The position numbers were made by a program, and so were the translations under genes. Positions 52,248 to 61,152 of a stretch of 64,000 nucleotides of DNA are shown one piece after another. Location of the stretch: the NCBI RefSeq assembly GCF_900169525.1, contig NZ_LT821239.1:1-64000 (forward strand). Direction: 5' to 3'. The notes below the pieces were generated by a model. That model had not been told where the DNA came from and did no database searches. It saw only the letters and a program-made list of their open reading frames with translations. How positions within the stretch are numbered: the stretch's first letter is position 1; the number at the start of each line of letters is the position of its first letter. Source of the DNA: Corynebacterium pacaense (GTDB lineage Bacteria > Actinomycetota > Actinomycetes > Mycobacteriales > Mycobacteriaceae).

Positions 52248-53534
52248 TTAAATCCTGCGGAGAATATCCTCGTTCAACCCAGCGTCCCGCAGATCGGTGC
52301 TGCTCACGGCTCCGCAGTCCAGTCCACGGAGGAGGAAGCGGGCGAGAGGTCGGGCGGTGGCGGGCTCGTCCATCCACCGGGTGCTGACACCGACGGTGTA
52401 ATCATGAAGCCGCTGCAGAGCCATGTCGGAGCCACGGACGTAATAGCCGATCGTTGCCAGATGGCGGGTGATCAGCTGGTTGGGGTGCAGATCCCAGCCC
52501 TGCCTGATACCCCTGGCCAGCTGCTCGTGGACGTAACGGTGGTGGAGCCTCCAGGCGGAGAGCAGCTCCGCGGAATTCCCGAAGGGGATCCGGTTGAGCG
52601 AACCGTCGGACAGTTCCACCCCGGCGCAGGAGCAGGCGACCTGGAGGACGTCCTTGGCGTGGTGGGCGACGGGGTGCTCGAGCGACTGCTGGGCCGGATC
52701 GATGCCGAGCGCCGCAGAATAGTCGTAGGTGCCGTAGTGCAGCGCCAGCAGGCGCCCCTGCGCCGCGGTGATGATGTGCGCGGGCTCGGCCGAGCCGTCC
52801 GCCCCGAGGATCGCCTGCGGTGTCTCAATCTGCACCTCGAATTTCAGGGGATACTCCAGGCCGAGTTCATCCTCGAGCCGCTCGAGCACGGCCACCATCG
52901 CGGTGACCTGCAGATGGTGCTGCACCTTGGGCAGGGTGATCCGCAGGGCCCGGGAATCGGCGAGTTCACGGAGGGTACCGGCCTCGGCCAGGCCCCGGAC
53001 GATGATCGCCAGGGTGCGCAGTCCCCGCGCACGGGTCTCGGGGGAGAACGACTTGATGCGCACCCCCGCGAACGCCGGTGCGCCCTCCTCGGACAGCCAC
53101 TTCGCCAGAATATCGACGGCCTGGTGCGCATGGTCATCCTCATCCGCGTCGCGGCACCGCGGTGGCAGACCGTTCTGGGTGAATCCATCCTCGAAGTCGA
53201 TCCGGAGATCCTCGATCGCCTGTTTGCGCAGCTTGTCGACGACCAGGCCACCCACCTCCTCAGGTTCCCCGAGCTGCACGGCCAACTCGGTGGCGGCGGT
53301 GACAGGGTCGCCGCCGTAGGCGTCGACAAGCGTGGTCAGTGCCGTGTCCGCCCATGCGGACACGGTGCCCGGGCCGGACAGCTTGTCGACGGGCACGTAC
53401 ACGGTGTGTACCGGCTGCCGCCAGGTCACCGGCGTGGACCACCGGGTGGCGATGCTGCGGTCAACGCCCTCCAGCAGTGAATCACTTTCTTCCATAAGCG
53501 CTCGGACGTCGGGGGATATCTGGGCGATTGTCAC
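52248..53534 (-). CDS. DUF6986 aldolase/lyase-like protein linked to allantoicase
   Basis: This 428-residue protein has a predicted TIM-barrel of the HpcH/HpaI-citrate lyase beta type, in which residues 'DLRIDFEDGF' and 'KFEVQIETPQAILG' correspond to metal/substrate-binding Asp/Glu positions. DUF6986 proteins occur next to allantoin-pathway genes in actinobacteria, so it may act on ureidoglycolate or glyoxylate; the reaction is not established. It starts at a GTG at 53534 with AAGGAGG 7 bp upstream. A perfect AmtR-type box sits 36-49 bp before that start. It contains a CTTCCATAAGCG copy near its start. Confidence 0.72.
   Translation of the reverse strand: MTIAQISPDVRALMEESDSLLEGVDRSIATRWSTPVTWRQPVHTVYVPVDKLSGPGTVSAWADTALTTLVDAYGGDPVTAATELAVQLGEPEEVGGLVVDKLRKQAIEDLRIDFEDGFTQNGLPPRCRDADEDDHAHQAVDILAKWLSEEGAPAFAGVRIKSFSPETRARGLRTLAIIVRGLAEAGTLRELADSRALRITLPKVQHHLQVTAMVAVLERLEDELGLEYPLKFEVQIETPQAILGADGSAEPAHIITAAQGRLLALHYGTYDYSAALGIDPAQQSLEHPVAHHAKDVLQVACSCAGVELSDGSLNRIPFGNSAELLSAWRLHHRYVHEQLARGIRQGWDLHPNQLITRHLATIGYYVRGSDMALQRLHDYTVGVSTRWMDEPATARPLARFLLRGLDCGAVSSTDLRDAGLNEDILRRI
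53489..53500 (+). repeat. CTTCCATAAGCG motif, exact 12-mer
   Basis: Inside the DUF6986 gene near its 5' end, reading ALMEE on the minus strand. Confidence 0.7.
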
Positions 53535-53569
53535 TTGAGGGCCTCCTTTAAACTTCCGGACAAGGAAAT

Positions 53570-53585
53570 CTATTGATCTATAGAA
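53570..53585 (-). promoter_or_regulatory. AmtR box before the DUF6986-allantoicase operon
   Basis: CTAT-TGATCT-ATAG-AA matches the corynebacterial AmtR consensus CTAT-N6-ATAG-a in all eight core bases. It lies 36-49 bp upstream of the GTG start. Confidence 0.75.
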
Positions 53586-53612
53586 TAGCGGTGTGAGGCC
53601 CCACACTCAAGG

Positions 53613-54321
53613 TCACCGTCTGATTCCGGTCAGCGCATACTGCAGGGTGACCTCGTGACCCGGCAGCGCCCCGAGCGCGGAATCCAGGCTGTGGAGCCGA
53701 CGAAGGGGGATGACCCGGACGTTTCCGAACCCCGCCGATCGGAGCACTCCTGCGCTGTCGCCGATGGCGCCCGATTCAACCAGGGGGAGATGATCACGCA
53801 CCCGCGGCGAGTAGAGCCCGGCGAAACCCGGGGTCAGATTCGCCTCCAGCCCCCCCGGGAAACCATGGTGCGTCGAACATGATCACCCGTCCCCCCTTTC
53901 GCAGCAGCCGGTGCCAGCTCAACGCCGCGGCCAGGGGATCACGCAGCGTCCACAGCATATAGCGCCCCGTCACCGCGTCCACGCTGGCGGAGGGCAGATC
54001 CGGGGCCACCGCATCACCGAGCATCCAGGACGGAGCGGTGGGGTACCCGCGCCCGCGTGCATGCAGCAGCATCTGCTCCGACAGGTCCAGCCCCGTCACG
54101 CGGTGTCCGAGCCCCGCCAGGTGGTGGGCGAGAAAGCCACTTCCCGTCCCCACGTCAACAACATCCACCGGCGGCGCGGGCAGCAGCCGACGGAGCATCC
54201 CGCGCCAGATCGCGGTCTCCGGAGCGGCCCTGCGCGGATCCTGCTGGGCCAGGTGATAGGACTGTGCCCGCAGGTCCCAGTATCCGGTGATATAGCCCTG
54301 CACGGTCAGTGACGTTGTCAT
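53613..54321 (-). pseudogene. SAM-dependent methyltransferase gene with a frameshift
   Basis: The first 175 codons (54321 to 53794) give a class I methyltransferase: 'VDVVDVGTGSGFLAHHLAGLGHRVTGLDLSEQML' (motif I, GTGSGFL, and the following acidic loop), then 'SVDAVTGRYMLWTLRDPLAAALSWHRLLRKGGRVIMFD'. The frame then goes out near 'GESDPGF', and the remaining about 70 codons continue in another frame (AGLYSPRVRDHLPLVESGAIGDSAGVLRSAGFGNVRVIPL...) to 53613. One base change would restore a protein of about 235 residues. It begins one base before the ureD stop, so it may have been the last gene of the ure operon. The substrate is unknown. Confidence 0.7.
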
Positions 54322-55182
54322 CTACACCGACCTCCGCAGCTCCCCGACCACGGCCGCGTGGAGGGCGGCGATGTCGCCGGTGCGGTGGGCGAGCGTGCGG
54401 ATGAGCACCACATCCGGCGCCCCACCCCGAACCGTAACCCCCGCCCTGGTGATCCCGGACCGGCCGGAGATCTCTGCGTCCATCGACGAGACGATCGTGG
54501 CCAGCCTGTCGAACAGTGCCTCATCGATGTCCGGGGCGGCGCACACCAGCTGCCCGCTGTGGGAACGACCCTCCATCACCCCGACCCCGCGGACGCCCTC
54601 CTCGGGAACCAGCCGCAGCCGGTCCGCCGCGAGCAGGAACTCGCCCTTGTCACAGTCCTTGTCACAGTCCTTGTCACAGTGGACCATGATGTCGGTGGAC
54701 ATGCGCAACTCATCGAAGGCGAAGTCGGACCCGTCCGGCGACCATCCCGGGGTGATGATCTCCGCCATCACCACACGGGCGCGGGGGTGCATGTGCACCA
54801 CCGTGTGCTGCCGGAAGGACGCGCCACGGTACATGATCAGCTGATCGGGAAGGTACTCCATGCTCGCCCCCTCGGCGAGGTGCACATCCATGGTCTGCTC
54901 GGCCCGCCCCTGCGGTGTCCGGTACACCTTCGTCGCCGACTGCGTGTACAGGCTCAACGACGCACCGGGGTCCACCCGGACATCGAGCAGGTAACTGTCG
55001 CCGCCGAAATACGCCCCGCCCGGGTTGAGCACCGTGTAGGTGAGCCGGCCGGAGGTTTCCAGATAGTGGGGGCGCAGCACCCGGAGGGTGCCGCTGTGCC
55101 GCTGGTGGCGTGCGTAGGAACGACCATTTTTCACCGCGATACCCAGCTCCAGCAGACCCGAGGGCTCCCGCGCAGGCGTCAC
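54322..55182 (-). CDS. ureD: Urease accessory protein UreD
   Basis: This 286-residue UreD(H) scaffold binds apo-urease with UreF and UreG during nickel insertion. Typical blocks are '[63 protein letters not shown]' and '[25 protein letters not shown]'. The GTG at 55182 is chosen because it overlaps the ureG stop (GTGA); an upstream Met is unlikely. A 12-bp repeat inside the gene adds CDKD units to the protein at about 178-190. It is the last of the ure genes. Confidence 0.92.
   Translation of the reverse strand: MTPAREPSGLLELGIAVKNGRSYARHQRHSGTLRVLRPHYLETSGRLTYTVLNPGGAYFGGDSYLLDVRVDPGASLSLYTQSATKVYRTPQGRAEQTMDVHLAEGASMEYLPDQLIMYRGASFRQHTVVHMHPRARVVMAEIITPGWSPDGSDFAFDELRMSTDIMVHCDKDCDKDCDKGEFLLAADRLRLVPEEGVRGVGVMEGRSHSGQLVCAAPDIDEALFDRLATIVSSMDAEISGRSGITRAGVTVRGGAPDVVLIRTLAHRTGDIAALHAAVVGELRRSV
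54646..54681 (-). repeat. Three 12-bp units inside ureD
   Basis: CTTGTCACAGTC is repeated three times (last base changed in the third), encoding alternating Asp-Cys-Asp-Lys type units on the minus strand. Units are identical, so copy number may vary by slippage without shifting the frame. Confidence 0.8.
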
Positions 55183-55790
55183 CGCAGATCCAGCATGAGG
55201 GCCTCGTGCCGGATCCAATCAAGGACCTGGTCCAGCCCGTCATCGGTCATGAGGTTGGTGAACACGAAGGGCTTGTCACCACGGAACACCCGCGAATCGC
55301 TCTCCATCACCGACAGATCCGCGCCTACGTACGGCGCGAGATCGGTCTTGTTGATGATGAACAGATCCGACCTGATCATTCCCTGCCCCGCCTTGCGCGG
55401 GATCTTCTCGCCCTGGGCGACGTCGATGATGTAGATGGAGAAGTCCACCAGCTCGGGGCTGAAGGTGGCCGAGAGGTTGTCGCCGCCTGACTCGATGAAG
55501 ATCACCTGCACATCCGGGATCCGCCCGCGCAGCTGCGCCACCGCAGCCTCGTTCATGGAGGTGTCCTCCCTGATCGCGGTGTGCGGGCAGCCCCCGGTCT
55601 CGATACCGATGATCCGCTCCTCCGGCAGCACCGAATTGCGGGCGAGTATCTTCGCATCCTCGATGGTGTAGATGTCATTGGTGATCGCCGCCATCGAGAT
55701 CTCACCATCCATCGCGCGGGTGATCCGCTCGATCAGCTGGGTCTTTCCGGATCCGACGGGACCGCCGACACCGATTATCACTGGTTGCAT
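55179..55790 (-). CDS. ureG: Urease accessory GTPase UreG
   Basis: This 203-residue SIMIBI-class GTPase delivers nickel to urease. The P-loop 'GGPVGSGKT' (9-17), the nickel-binding 'GGCPHT' motif (Cys-Pro-His, about 70) and the G-motif '[10 protein letters not shown]' are all present. It is preceded by ureF after 28 bp, in which a CTTCCATAGGCG motif variant lies at 55801. It overlaps ureD by 4 bp. Confidence 0.95.
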   Translation of the reverse strand: MQPVIIGVGGPVGSGKTQLIERITRAMDGEISMAAITNDIYTIEDAKILARNSVLPEERIIGIETGGCPHTAIREDTSMNEAAVAQLRGRIPDVQVIFIESGGDNLSATFSPELVDFSIYIIDVAQGEKIPRKAGQGMIRSDLFIINKTDLAPYVGADLSVMESDSRVFRGDKPFVFTNLMTDDGLDQVLDWIRHEALMLDLR

Positions 55791-55818
55791 TCTGCTCTTC
55801 CTTCCATAGGCGGCTGAT

Positions 55819-56514
55819 CTAGCTCATGAACAGCCGGGCGTGTTGTCTTTCATGGCGCATCTGCGCAATCTCGAGCCCGGGTACCGTCGCCCCGAGGTCG
55901 TCCGGATCGAGGTCCCGCGAGCGTTCGACGGCGGCGAGGACGGCCCCCCGCGCCCCCGCGATGGCGCGCTGCCCGGCATTCTGCCCGAGGGGAACGGCAC
56001 GGACCGCATTCTGGGTCAGCGAGATCACCGTGGCGTAGAGGTGCTGCGCAACCGCCTGCTCCTCGCCCAGCCCCAGCTCCCTCGAAAGCACGCCCCAGGC
56101 CACGGCCTGGTGCCCGAAGGCCGTGCCCGCCTCGGCGTCGCCGTGCAACCGGATCGCCCAGGGCCCGGGCCGTACCCGGACCCCGATGGTCAGGAGTCTG
56201 CGTCCGATGGTCATCGACGCCTGACGGATCTGCCGGGGCGACGTCAGCGCCATGATTCGGTGATCCAGGTCAAGGACCTCAGCGTAGGTGCCCGCAGCAT
56301 GGATCATGCGGATCGCCAGCGCATCGGTGAAGGTGAGCTGGCTGGAGATGAACGCCGCGAGCCAGGCTGAGAATCCGTCCGCATCGTCGAAATCACCGGA
56401 CGCGAGGTAGCTCTCGAATCCGAAGGAGTGGCTGAAGGCCCCCGTCGGCAGCGCCGAGTCCAGCAGCTGCATCGCCGCGAGCGACGTCTCCAGGTCAGTG
56501 GGAATGCTCGGCAT
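55819..56514 (-). CDS. ureF: Urease accessory protein UreF
   Basis: This 231-residue all-helical UreF bridges UreD and UreG in the activation complex. It has '[26 protein letters not shown]' near the N-terminus and '[46 protein letters not shown]' in the second half. The ATG at 56514 lies inside the end of ureE (20-bp overlap), a usual arrangement for this gene pair. Alternative Met codons upstream lack conservation. Confidence 0.93.
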   Translation of the reverse strand: MPSIPTDLETSLAAMQLLDSALPTGAFSHSFGFESYLASGDFDDADGFSAWLAAFISSQLTFTDALAIRMIHAAGTYAEVLDLDHRIMALTSPRQIRQASMTIGRRLLTIGVRVRPGPWAIRLHGDAEAGTAFGHQAVAWGVLSRELGLGEEQAVAQHLYATVISLTQNAVRAVPLGQNAGQRAIAGARGAVLAAVERSRDLDPDDLGATVPGLEIAQMRHERQHARLFMS

Positions 56515-56974
56515 GGCGGAATGGGGTGGGCATGACACGGTCCTGTCTGCTGAAGGGGATCCCGTGATCGCTGAGGAAACTCTCGACGGTGTGATCGAAG
56601 CGCACCACCATCACCTCGGCGGCGTAGTCGCTGCCGGCATCGAAGAACTGCGCCTGCAGATGCCGGTTGCCCAGACTGTGGGCGAGAAAACCCATCTCGG
56701 TGATGGATCGCGGGGCGATGACCAGCACATCGGTGGGCAGCACCGACACCACCACCGCACCACCGGCGTCGATGTGGAGGATGTCGCCGTCGTGAAGCTC
56801 GGGTGCGTGCTGCGGCAGCTGCAGGCCGATCTCGGTGCCGTGGTCGGTGGTGACCCGCTGCCGGCGTTTGAGCAGGAGGTCACCGGGGAGCGCGACCTCT
56901 TCCACATGCCGACCGCCGATCAGGGCGGCGCCTGCCTCGTCGTGGGTGTTGCCCAGAATTTCGGTGATGATCAT
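56495..56974 (-). CDS. ureE: Urease accessory metallochaperone UreE
   Basis: This 159-residue nickel carrier has the N-terminal domain 'VEEVALPGDLLLKRRQRVTTDHGTEIGLQLPQ' and the C-terminal ferredoxin-like domain containing 'MGFLAHSLGNRHLQAQFF'. The conserved His in 'SLGNRHLQ' binds nickel. A short His-containing end (HAEHSH) is present but a long His-rich tail is not, as usual in actinobacteria. It follows ureC after 20 bp. Confidence 0.93.
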   Translation of the reverse strand: MIITEILGNTHDEAGAALIGGRHVEEVALPGDLLLKRRQRVTTDHGTEIGLQLPQHAPELHDGDILHIDAGGAVVVSVLPTDVLVIAPRSITEMGFLAHSLGNRHLQAQFFDAGSDYAAEVMVVRFDHTVESFLSDHGIPFSRQDRVMPTPFRHAEHSH

Positions 56975-56994
56975 GGTGCTCCTTGTCGCGATGG

Positions 56995-58710
56995 TCAGAA
57001 CAGGAAGTAGCGCTGGGTCAGGGGGAGCGTTTCACTCGGTTCGGCGGTGATCAGGGCACCGTCGACGCGGACCTCGTAGGTCTGGGGGTCCACATCGATC
57101 TCCGGTGTCTCACCGTTGAACTTGAGATCGGACTTCCTCAGGTTCCGGATTCCGTGGCAGCCGCGGATGACCTTGTGCAGTGCCAGTTCACCGGGCACGC
57201 CGGCATCGATCGCCGCCTGGGACAGAAAGGTTATCGAGGAGGTGGACACCGCCGTTCCATAGGCGCCGAAGGAGGGGCGGTACATGTTCGGCTGCGGGGT
57301 GGGGATGGAGGCGCCGGGATCACCCTGGGCGACGCTGACCACCTGACCACCCTTGATGATCAGTTCCGGTTTGACCCCGAAGAACCTCGGCTGCCACAGC
57401 ACCAGATCCGCGAACTTGCCGATCTCTACTGACCCGACCGAGTCTGAGATCCCCTGGGCAATGGCCGGGTTGATCGTGTACTTGGAGATGTAGCGGCGGA
57501 TGCGGGTGTTGTCCCCGACGATGGCGGAATCCTCCGGAAGGGTTCCACGCTGGCGTTTCATCGCGTCGGCGACCTGCCACGTCCGGATGATCACCTCGCC
57601 GACGCGGCCCATCGCCTGGGAATCCGAGGAGGTGATGGAAAAAACCCCGAGGTCGTGCAGCACATCCTCGGCGGCGATCGTCTCGGCGCGGATCCGGGAA
57701 TCGGCGAAGGCGACATCCTCCGGAATGTCGGCGTTGAGATGGTGGCACACCATGAGCATGTCCAGATGCTCCTCGATGGTGTTGCGCGTATATGGAAGGG
57801 TCGGATTCGTCGACGCGGGGAGAACGTTCGGATCCCCCGCCAGCTCGATGATGTCGGGCGCGTGCCCGCCGCCGGCACCCTCGGTGTGGAAGGTGTGAAT
57901 GACGCGCCCGCCGATGGCCTCGCGGGTGCTGTCGACGAAACCGGCCTCGTTGAGGGTGTCGGTGTGGATGGCCACCTGGACATCGTATTCATCGGCCACC
58001 CGCAGCGCCGTGTCTATGGAAGCGGGCGTGGAACCCCAGTCCTCGTGCACCTTCAGCCCGATCGCGCCGGCGGTGATCTGCTCGCCCAGCGCCTTCACGG
58101 AGGTCCCGTGTCCCTTGCCGAGCAGTCCGAAGTTCATGGGCCAGTGCTCGAAGGAGCGCAACATGTTGTGAATGTGCCAGGCGCCCGGGGTGATGGTGGT
58201 CGCCTTCGTGGATTCCGAAGGGCCGGTACCCCCGCCGATCATGGTGGTGATCCCGGAGACCAGTGCCGTCTCGATCTGGTCCGAACCGATGAAGTGGATG
58301 TGGGTGTCAATGCCACCCGCGGTGAGGATCCTGCCCTCACCCGCGATGATATCGGTGGCCACGCCGATGGTGATGGTCACCCCGTCCATGGTGTCAGGGT
58401 TTCCGGCCTTGCCGATGGCGAAGATGTGGCCGTCGCGCACCGCCACATCGGCCTTGTAGATGCCGGTCCAGTCGATGATGAGCACGTTGGTGATCACCAG
58501 GTCGGCGATCCCCTCCCCGCGGGTGGCCCTGCCATCCTGCCCCATGCCCGCACGCAGTACCTTTCCGCCTCCGAACACCGCCTCCTCCCCGGGGACGGTG
58601 AGGTCCCGCTCCACGGTGGCGAAGAGCTCGGTGTCCGCCAGCCGGACGGAGTCACCCGTGGTCGGGCCGTAGAGGCTGGCGTACTTCTCACGACTCATTT
58701 CAAAACTCAT
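56995..58710 (-). CDS. ureC: Urease alpha subunit UreC
   Basis: This 571-residue catalytic subunit of urease hydrolyses urea to ammonia and carbamate. All metal ligands are visible: H137 and H139 in 'DTHIHF', carbamylated K220 in 'GLKVHEDWG', H249, H275 in '[10 protein letters not shown]' and D363 in '[12 protein letters not shown]'. The flap 'MVCHHLN' contains C322 and H323-H324. The protein looks fully functional. It overlaps ureB by 4 bp at 58707-58710. A CCATAGGCG variant lies at 57254. Confidence 0.97.
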   Translation of the reverse strand: MSFEMSREKYASLYGPTTGDSVRLADTELFATVERDLTVPGEEAVFGGGKVLRAGMGQDGRATRGEGIADLVITNVLIIDWTGIYKADVAVRDGHIFAIGKAGNPDTMDGVTITIGVATDIIAGEGRILTAGGIDTHIHFIGSDQIETALVSGITTMIGGGTGPSESTKATTITPGAWHIHNMLRSFEHWPMNFGLLGKGHGTSVKALGEQITAGAIGLKVHEDWGSTPASIDTALRVADEYDVQVAIHTDTLNEAGFVDSTREAIGGRVIHTFHTEGAGGGHAPDIIELAGDPNVLPASTNPTLPYTRNTIEEHLDMLMVCHHLNADIPEDVAFADSRIRAETIAAEDVLHDLGVFSITSSDSQAMGRVGEVIIRTWQVADAMKRQRGTLPEDSAIVGDNTRIRRYISKYTINPAIAQGISDSVGSVEIGKFADLVLWQPRFFGVKPELIIKGGQVVSVAQGDPGASIPTPQPNMYRPSFGAYGTAVSTSSITFLSQAAIDAGVPGELALHKVIRGCHGIRNLRKSDLKFNGETPEIDVDPQTYEVRVDGALITAEPSETLPLTQRYFLF

Positions 58711-59048
58711 GCCCGATTCTCCTGCGCATCGTCGAGGGGGCCATTGACAAGGTTCCGGAAGCCGTGGACCTCGCGGCGGCCGGCGTAGGGCACGAGCCGT
58801 ACGGTTGTGGCGTCCCCCGGCTCGAGTCGGACGGCGGTGCCGGCGGGAATGTCCAGCCGGCGGCCACGGGCCGCGGCACGGTCGAAGTCCAGTGCCGGGT
58901 TGGCCTCGGCGAAGTGGTAGTGCGAACCCACCTGGACCGGGCGGTCACCGCGGTTGACCACATCGATCTCGATGGCCTCACGTCCGGCATTGCAGACTAT
59001 CGCACCCGTCCCAGGGACCAGTTCGCCCGGTATTGAGCCTGGATTCAT
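58707..59048 (-). CDS. ureB: Urease beta subunit UreB
   Basis: This 113-residue structural subunit has the conserved 'PGEL' start, '[42 protein letters not shown]' and the ending '[15 protein letters not shown]'. It assembles with UreA and UreC into the (ABC)3 trimer. Separate ureA and ureB genes are normal for bacteria other than Helicobacter. The start ATG at 59048 lies 37 bp after ureA. Confidence 0.95.
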   Translation of the reverse strand: MNPGSIPGELVPGTGAIVCNAGREAIEIDVVNRGDRPVQVGSHYHFAEANPALDFDRAAARGRRLDIPAGTAVRLEPGDATTVRLVPYAGRREVHGFRNLVNGPLDDAQENRA

Positions 59049-59085
59049 GGTCTTTTACCCTCTCATCGGTGTTGGTCGGACCTGA

Positions 59086-59388
59086 TCAACGAATCGGATT
59101 GTGCACTGTGACCAGCTTGGTGCCGTCGGGAAAGGTCGCCTCGACCTGGACATCGGGGATCATTTCCGATACGCCCTCCTGGACATCGTCGACGGCGAGG
59201 ATCGTGGAACCCCAGCTCATGAGATCGGAGACGGTGCGTCCGTCGCGGGCACCCTCGAGCAGTTCATAGGTGATGATGGCCACGGCCTCGGGGTAGTTCA
59301 GCTTCAGTCCGCGCGCCTGACGGCGCCTGGCCAGGTCCGCGGCCACGACGACGAGCAGCTTTTCCTTCTCCCGTGGCTGCAGGTACAT
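59086..59388 (-). CDS. ureA: Urease gamma subunit UreA
   Basis: This 100-residue first structural subunit has the typical block '[58 protein letters not shown]', ending with 'LVTVHNPIR'. It is the first gene of ureABCEFGD. An AmtR-type box is centred about 40 bp before its ATG, and no other gene lies between the box and ureA. The protein is full length. Confidence 0.96.
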   Translation of the reverse strand: MYLQPREKEKLLVVVAADLARRRQARGLKLNYPEAVAIITYELLEGARDGRTVSDLMSWGSTILAVDDVQEGVSEMIPDVQVEATFPDGTKLVTVHNPIR

Positions 59389-59420
59389 GTCCGGCTCCTT
59401 AAACGCATCCAGAATTGAAA

Positions 59421-59437
59421 CAATAGACCAATAGAAA
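59421..59437 (-). promoter_or_regulatory. AmtR box before ureABCEFGD
   Basis: CAAT-AGACCA-ATAG-AAA differs from the AmtR consensus CTAT-N6-ATAG-a by one core base. It lies 33-46 bp upstream of the ureA start. Confidence 0.65.
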
Positions 59438-59824
59438 CCTTAGCGTACCCCGTCTTTCAATGCATCACGCCTTAAGGTTGGCACGGGCATGCGCCGCCGG
59501 CCGACGCGAGAAGGCGACCGGAAGTCCACGATCGTTGCAGCCCAGGGCCTGTTTTCAGAAACCTTTTGATTAACCGACAGGTATTAAATAGACTAAGAAA
59601 ATCCCGTCAGAGCACAACTGCTATCCCGGACCGGACCGGCCATCCGGAAACACAGGCCCTGCAGGTTTTCTTGAGTTCCCCCTCCGAGGAGTCGCAACAC
59701 CAGTTGACCAAACTCGTGGACCCGAGCCCCCACCGGCCCCTCCTGCCCCATGTGGTGCCGGAGCCAATCGACGGAATCACATACCTTCACCCGTACAGCC
59801 CTACAGAGAAACCAGGAATCCATC
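59438..59824. promoter_or_regulatory. Intergenic region between ureA and the symporter gene
   Basis: About 390 bp between divergent units. It has a run of low-GC sequence at 59560-59600 (promoter-like 'TATTAAATAGACTAAG') and no convincing gene. A C-rich tract at 59720-59745 precedes the symporter leader. Confidence 0.4.
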
Positions 59825-61123
59825 ATGAAAGCACTGAAAAACCCGGCGACCCTGATCGGACTCGCAGCAGTCGGCGGAATCATCTTCGGCGTGATCGTCG
59901 GGCCGTGGGCCGACAACCTGCAGTTCGTCGGCGATATCTTCATCAGACTGATCCAGATGGCCATCGTTCCCCTGGTCATGTCCTCGGTGATCGTGGCCAC
60001 CGGCTCCATGACCGGCTCCGGAATGGGCAAGATGGCCAGCCGCACCTTCGGCTGGATGCTCGGACTGTCCGCGGTGTCGGCGGTGGTCGCCTGGATCCTC
60101 AGTTCGATCATCAAACCGGGATCGGGAATGACCTTCAGCGGTGAACTCGACCCCACCCTGCAGTCCTCGGCGACGGAGGCGACGGGATGGCAGGACACGC
60201 TCGTCGACTTCGTCTCCACCAACATCTTCTCCGCCATGTCAACGGCGACCATGGTTCCGATCATCGTGTTCTCGCTGCTCTTCGGTCTCGCGCTGAACAA
60301 CTACATCACAAGAACCGGGAACCGGATGGTCCTGGACTTCCTCGACCAGGCCCAGCAGATCATCCTGACCATGATCCGCCTGATCATGAACATCGCCCCG
60401 ATCGGTGTGTTCTGCCTGCTCGCCAGCCTCACCGGCAAATCAGGAATCACCGTTGTCACCACCGCGCTGTCCTACCTCGGCACCACGCTGATCGGCGTAC
60501 TCATCATGGCCGTCTTCTTCGTCATCGTGGTCACGTTGAAGACCCGGCTGAACCCGATGAAGCTTCCCCGCAAACTCGGCGAGCAGACCATGATCGCCGT
60601 CACCACCACCAGCTCCGCGGTCACCTTCCCCACCGTCCTTCGCAATGCGGTGGAAAAGGTCGGAATCAGCCAGCGGGTGGCCAACTTCACCCTGTCCGTC
60701 GGCCTGACAATGGGGTCCTACGGAGCGGTCCTCAACTACATGATCGTGGTGATGTTCCTGGCACAGGCCGGAAACATCAATCTCACACTCGGTCAGGTTC
60801 TCCTGGGGATGGGCCTGGCGATCCTGCTCAACATGGGTACCATCACCGTTCCCGGTGGCTTCCCGGTGGTCGCCATGTTCCTGGCCACCTCCCTCGAGCT
60901 GCCGATCGAAGCCGTCGGACTGCTCATCGCCGTCGACTGGTTCGCCGGAATCTTCCGCACCTTCCTCAACGTCAACGGTGACACCGTCGTTGCCATGCTC
61001 GTGGCCAACGCCACCGACGATATCGACCGCGAGGTCTACAACGAGACGAAGACCGCCGTGGCCGAGGACATCAACGAGGAGGAGTTCGCCGAGAAATTCG
61101 CCCTCGCCGACGCCGCCGATTAA
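59825..61123 (+). CDS. Dicarboxylate/amino acid:cation symporter (DAACS family)
   Basis: This symporter has about 432 residues and the glutamate/aspartate-transporter fold. Helix 7-8 elements are visible: 'TTTSSAVTFPTVL' matches the serine-rich hairpin motif. Other elements are 'GSYGAVLNYMIVVMFLAQAGN' and 'MGTITVPGGFPVVAMFLATSLELPIEAVGLLIAVDWFAGIFRTFLNVNGDTVVAMLV'. It imports a dicarboxylate or acidic amino acid with cations. The ATG at 59825 is preferred; a longer in-frame upstream stretch lacks conservation. An acidic tail (about 405-432) ends the protein. Confidence 0.85.
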   Translation: MKALKNPATLIGLAAVGGIIFGVIVGPWADNLQFVGDIFIRLIQMAIVPLVMSSVIVATGSMTGSGMGKMASRTFGWMLGLSAVSAVVAWILSSIIKPGSGMTFSGELDPTLQSSATEATGWQDTLVDFVSTNIFSAMSTATMVPIIVFSLLFGLALNNYITRTGNRMVLDFLDQAQQIILTMIRLIMNIAPIGVFCLLASLTGKSGITVVTTALSYLGTTLIGVLIMAVFFVIVVTLKTRLNPMKLPRKLGEQTMIAVTTTSSAVTFPTVLRNAVEKVGISQRVANFTLSVGLTMGSYGAVLNYMIVVMFLAQAGNINLTLGQVLLGMGLAILLNMGTITVPGGFPVVAMFLATSLELPIEAVGLLIAVDWFAGIFRTFLNVNGDTVVAMLVANATDDIDREVYNETKTAVAEDINEEEFAEKFALADAAD

Positions 61124-61152
61124 TCCCGCCCGGTAGGTGAACGCCTGCGCCC

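Noticed and set aside
52404..53480. 358-codon plus-strand frame opposite the DUF6986 gene
   Set aside because: Same type of shadow; the minus-strand gene has a strong ribosome site, conserved motifs and an upstream AmtR box.
57655..58788. 377-codon plus-strand frame opposite ureC
   Set aside because: Antisense to a complete urease alpha subunit with all metal ligands; no coding evidence.
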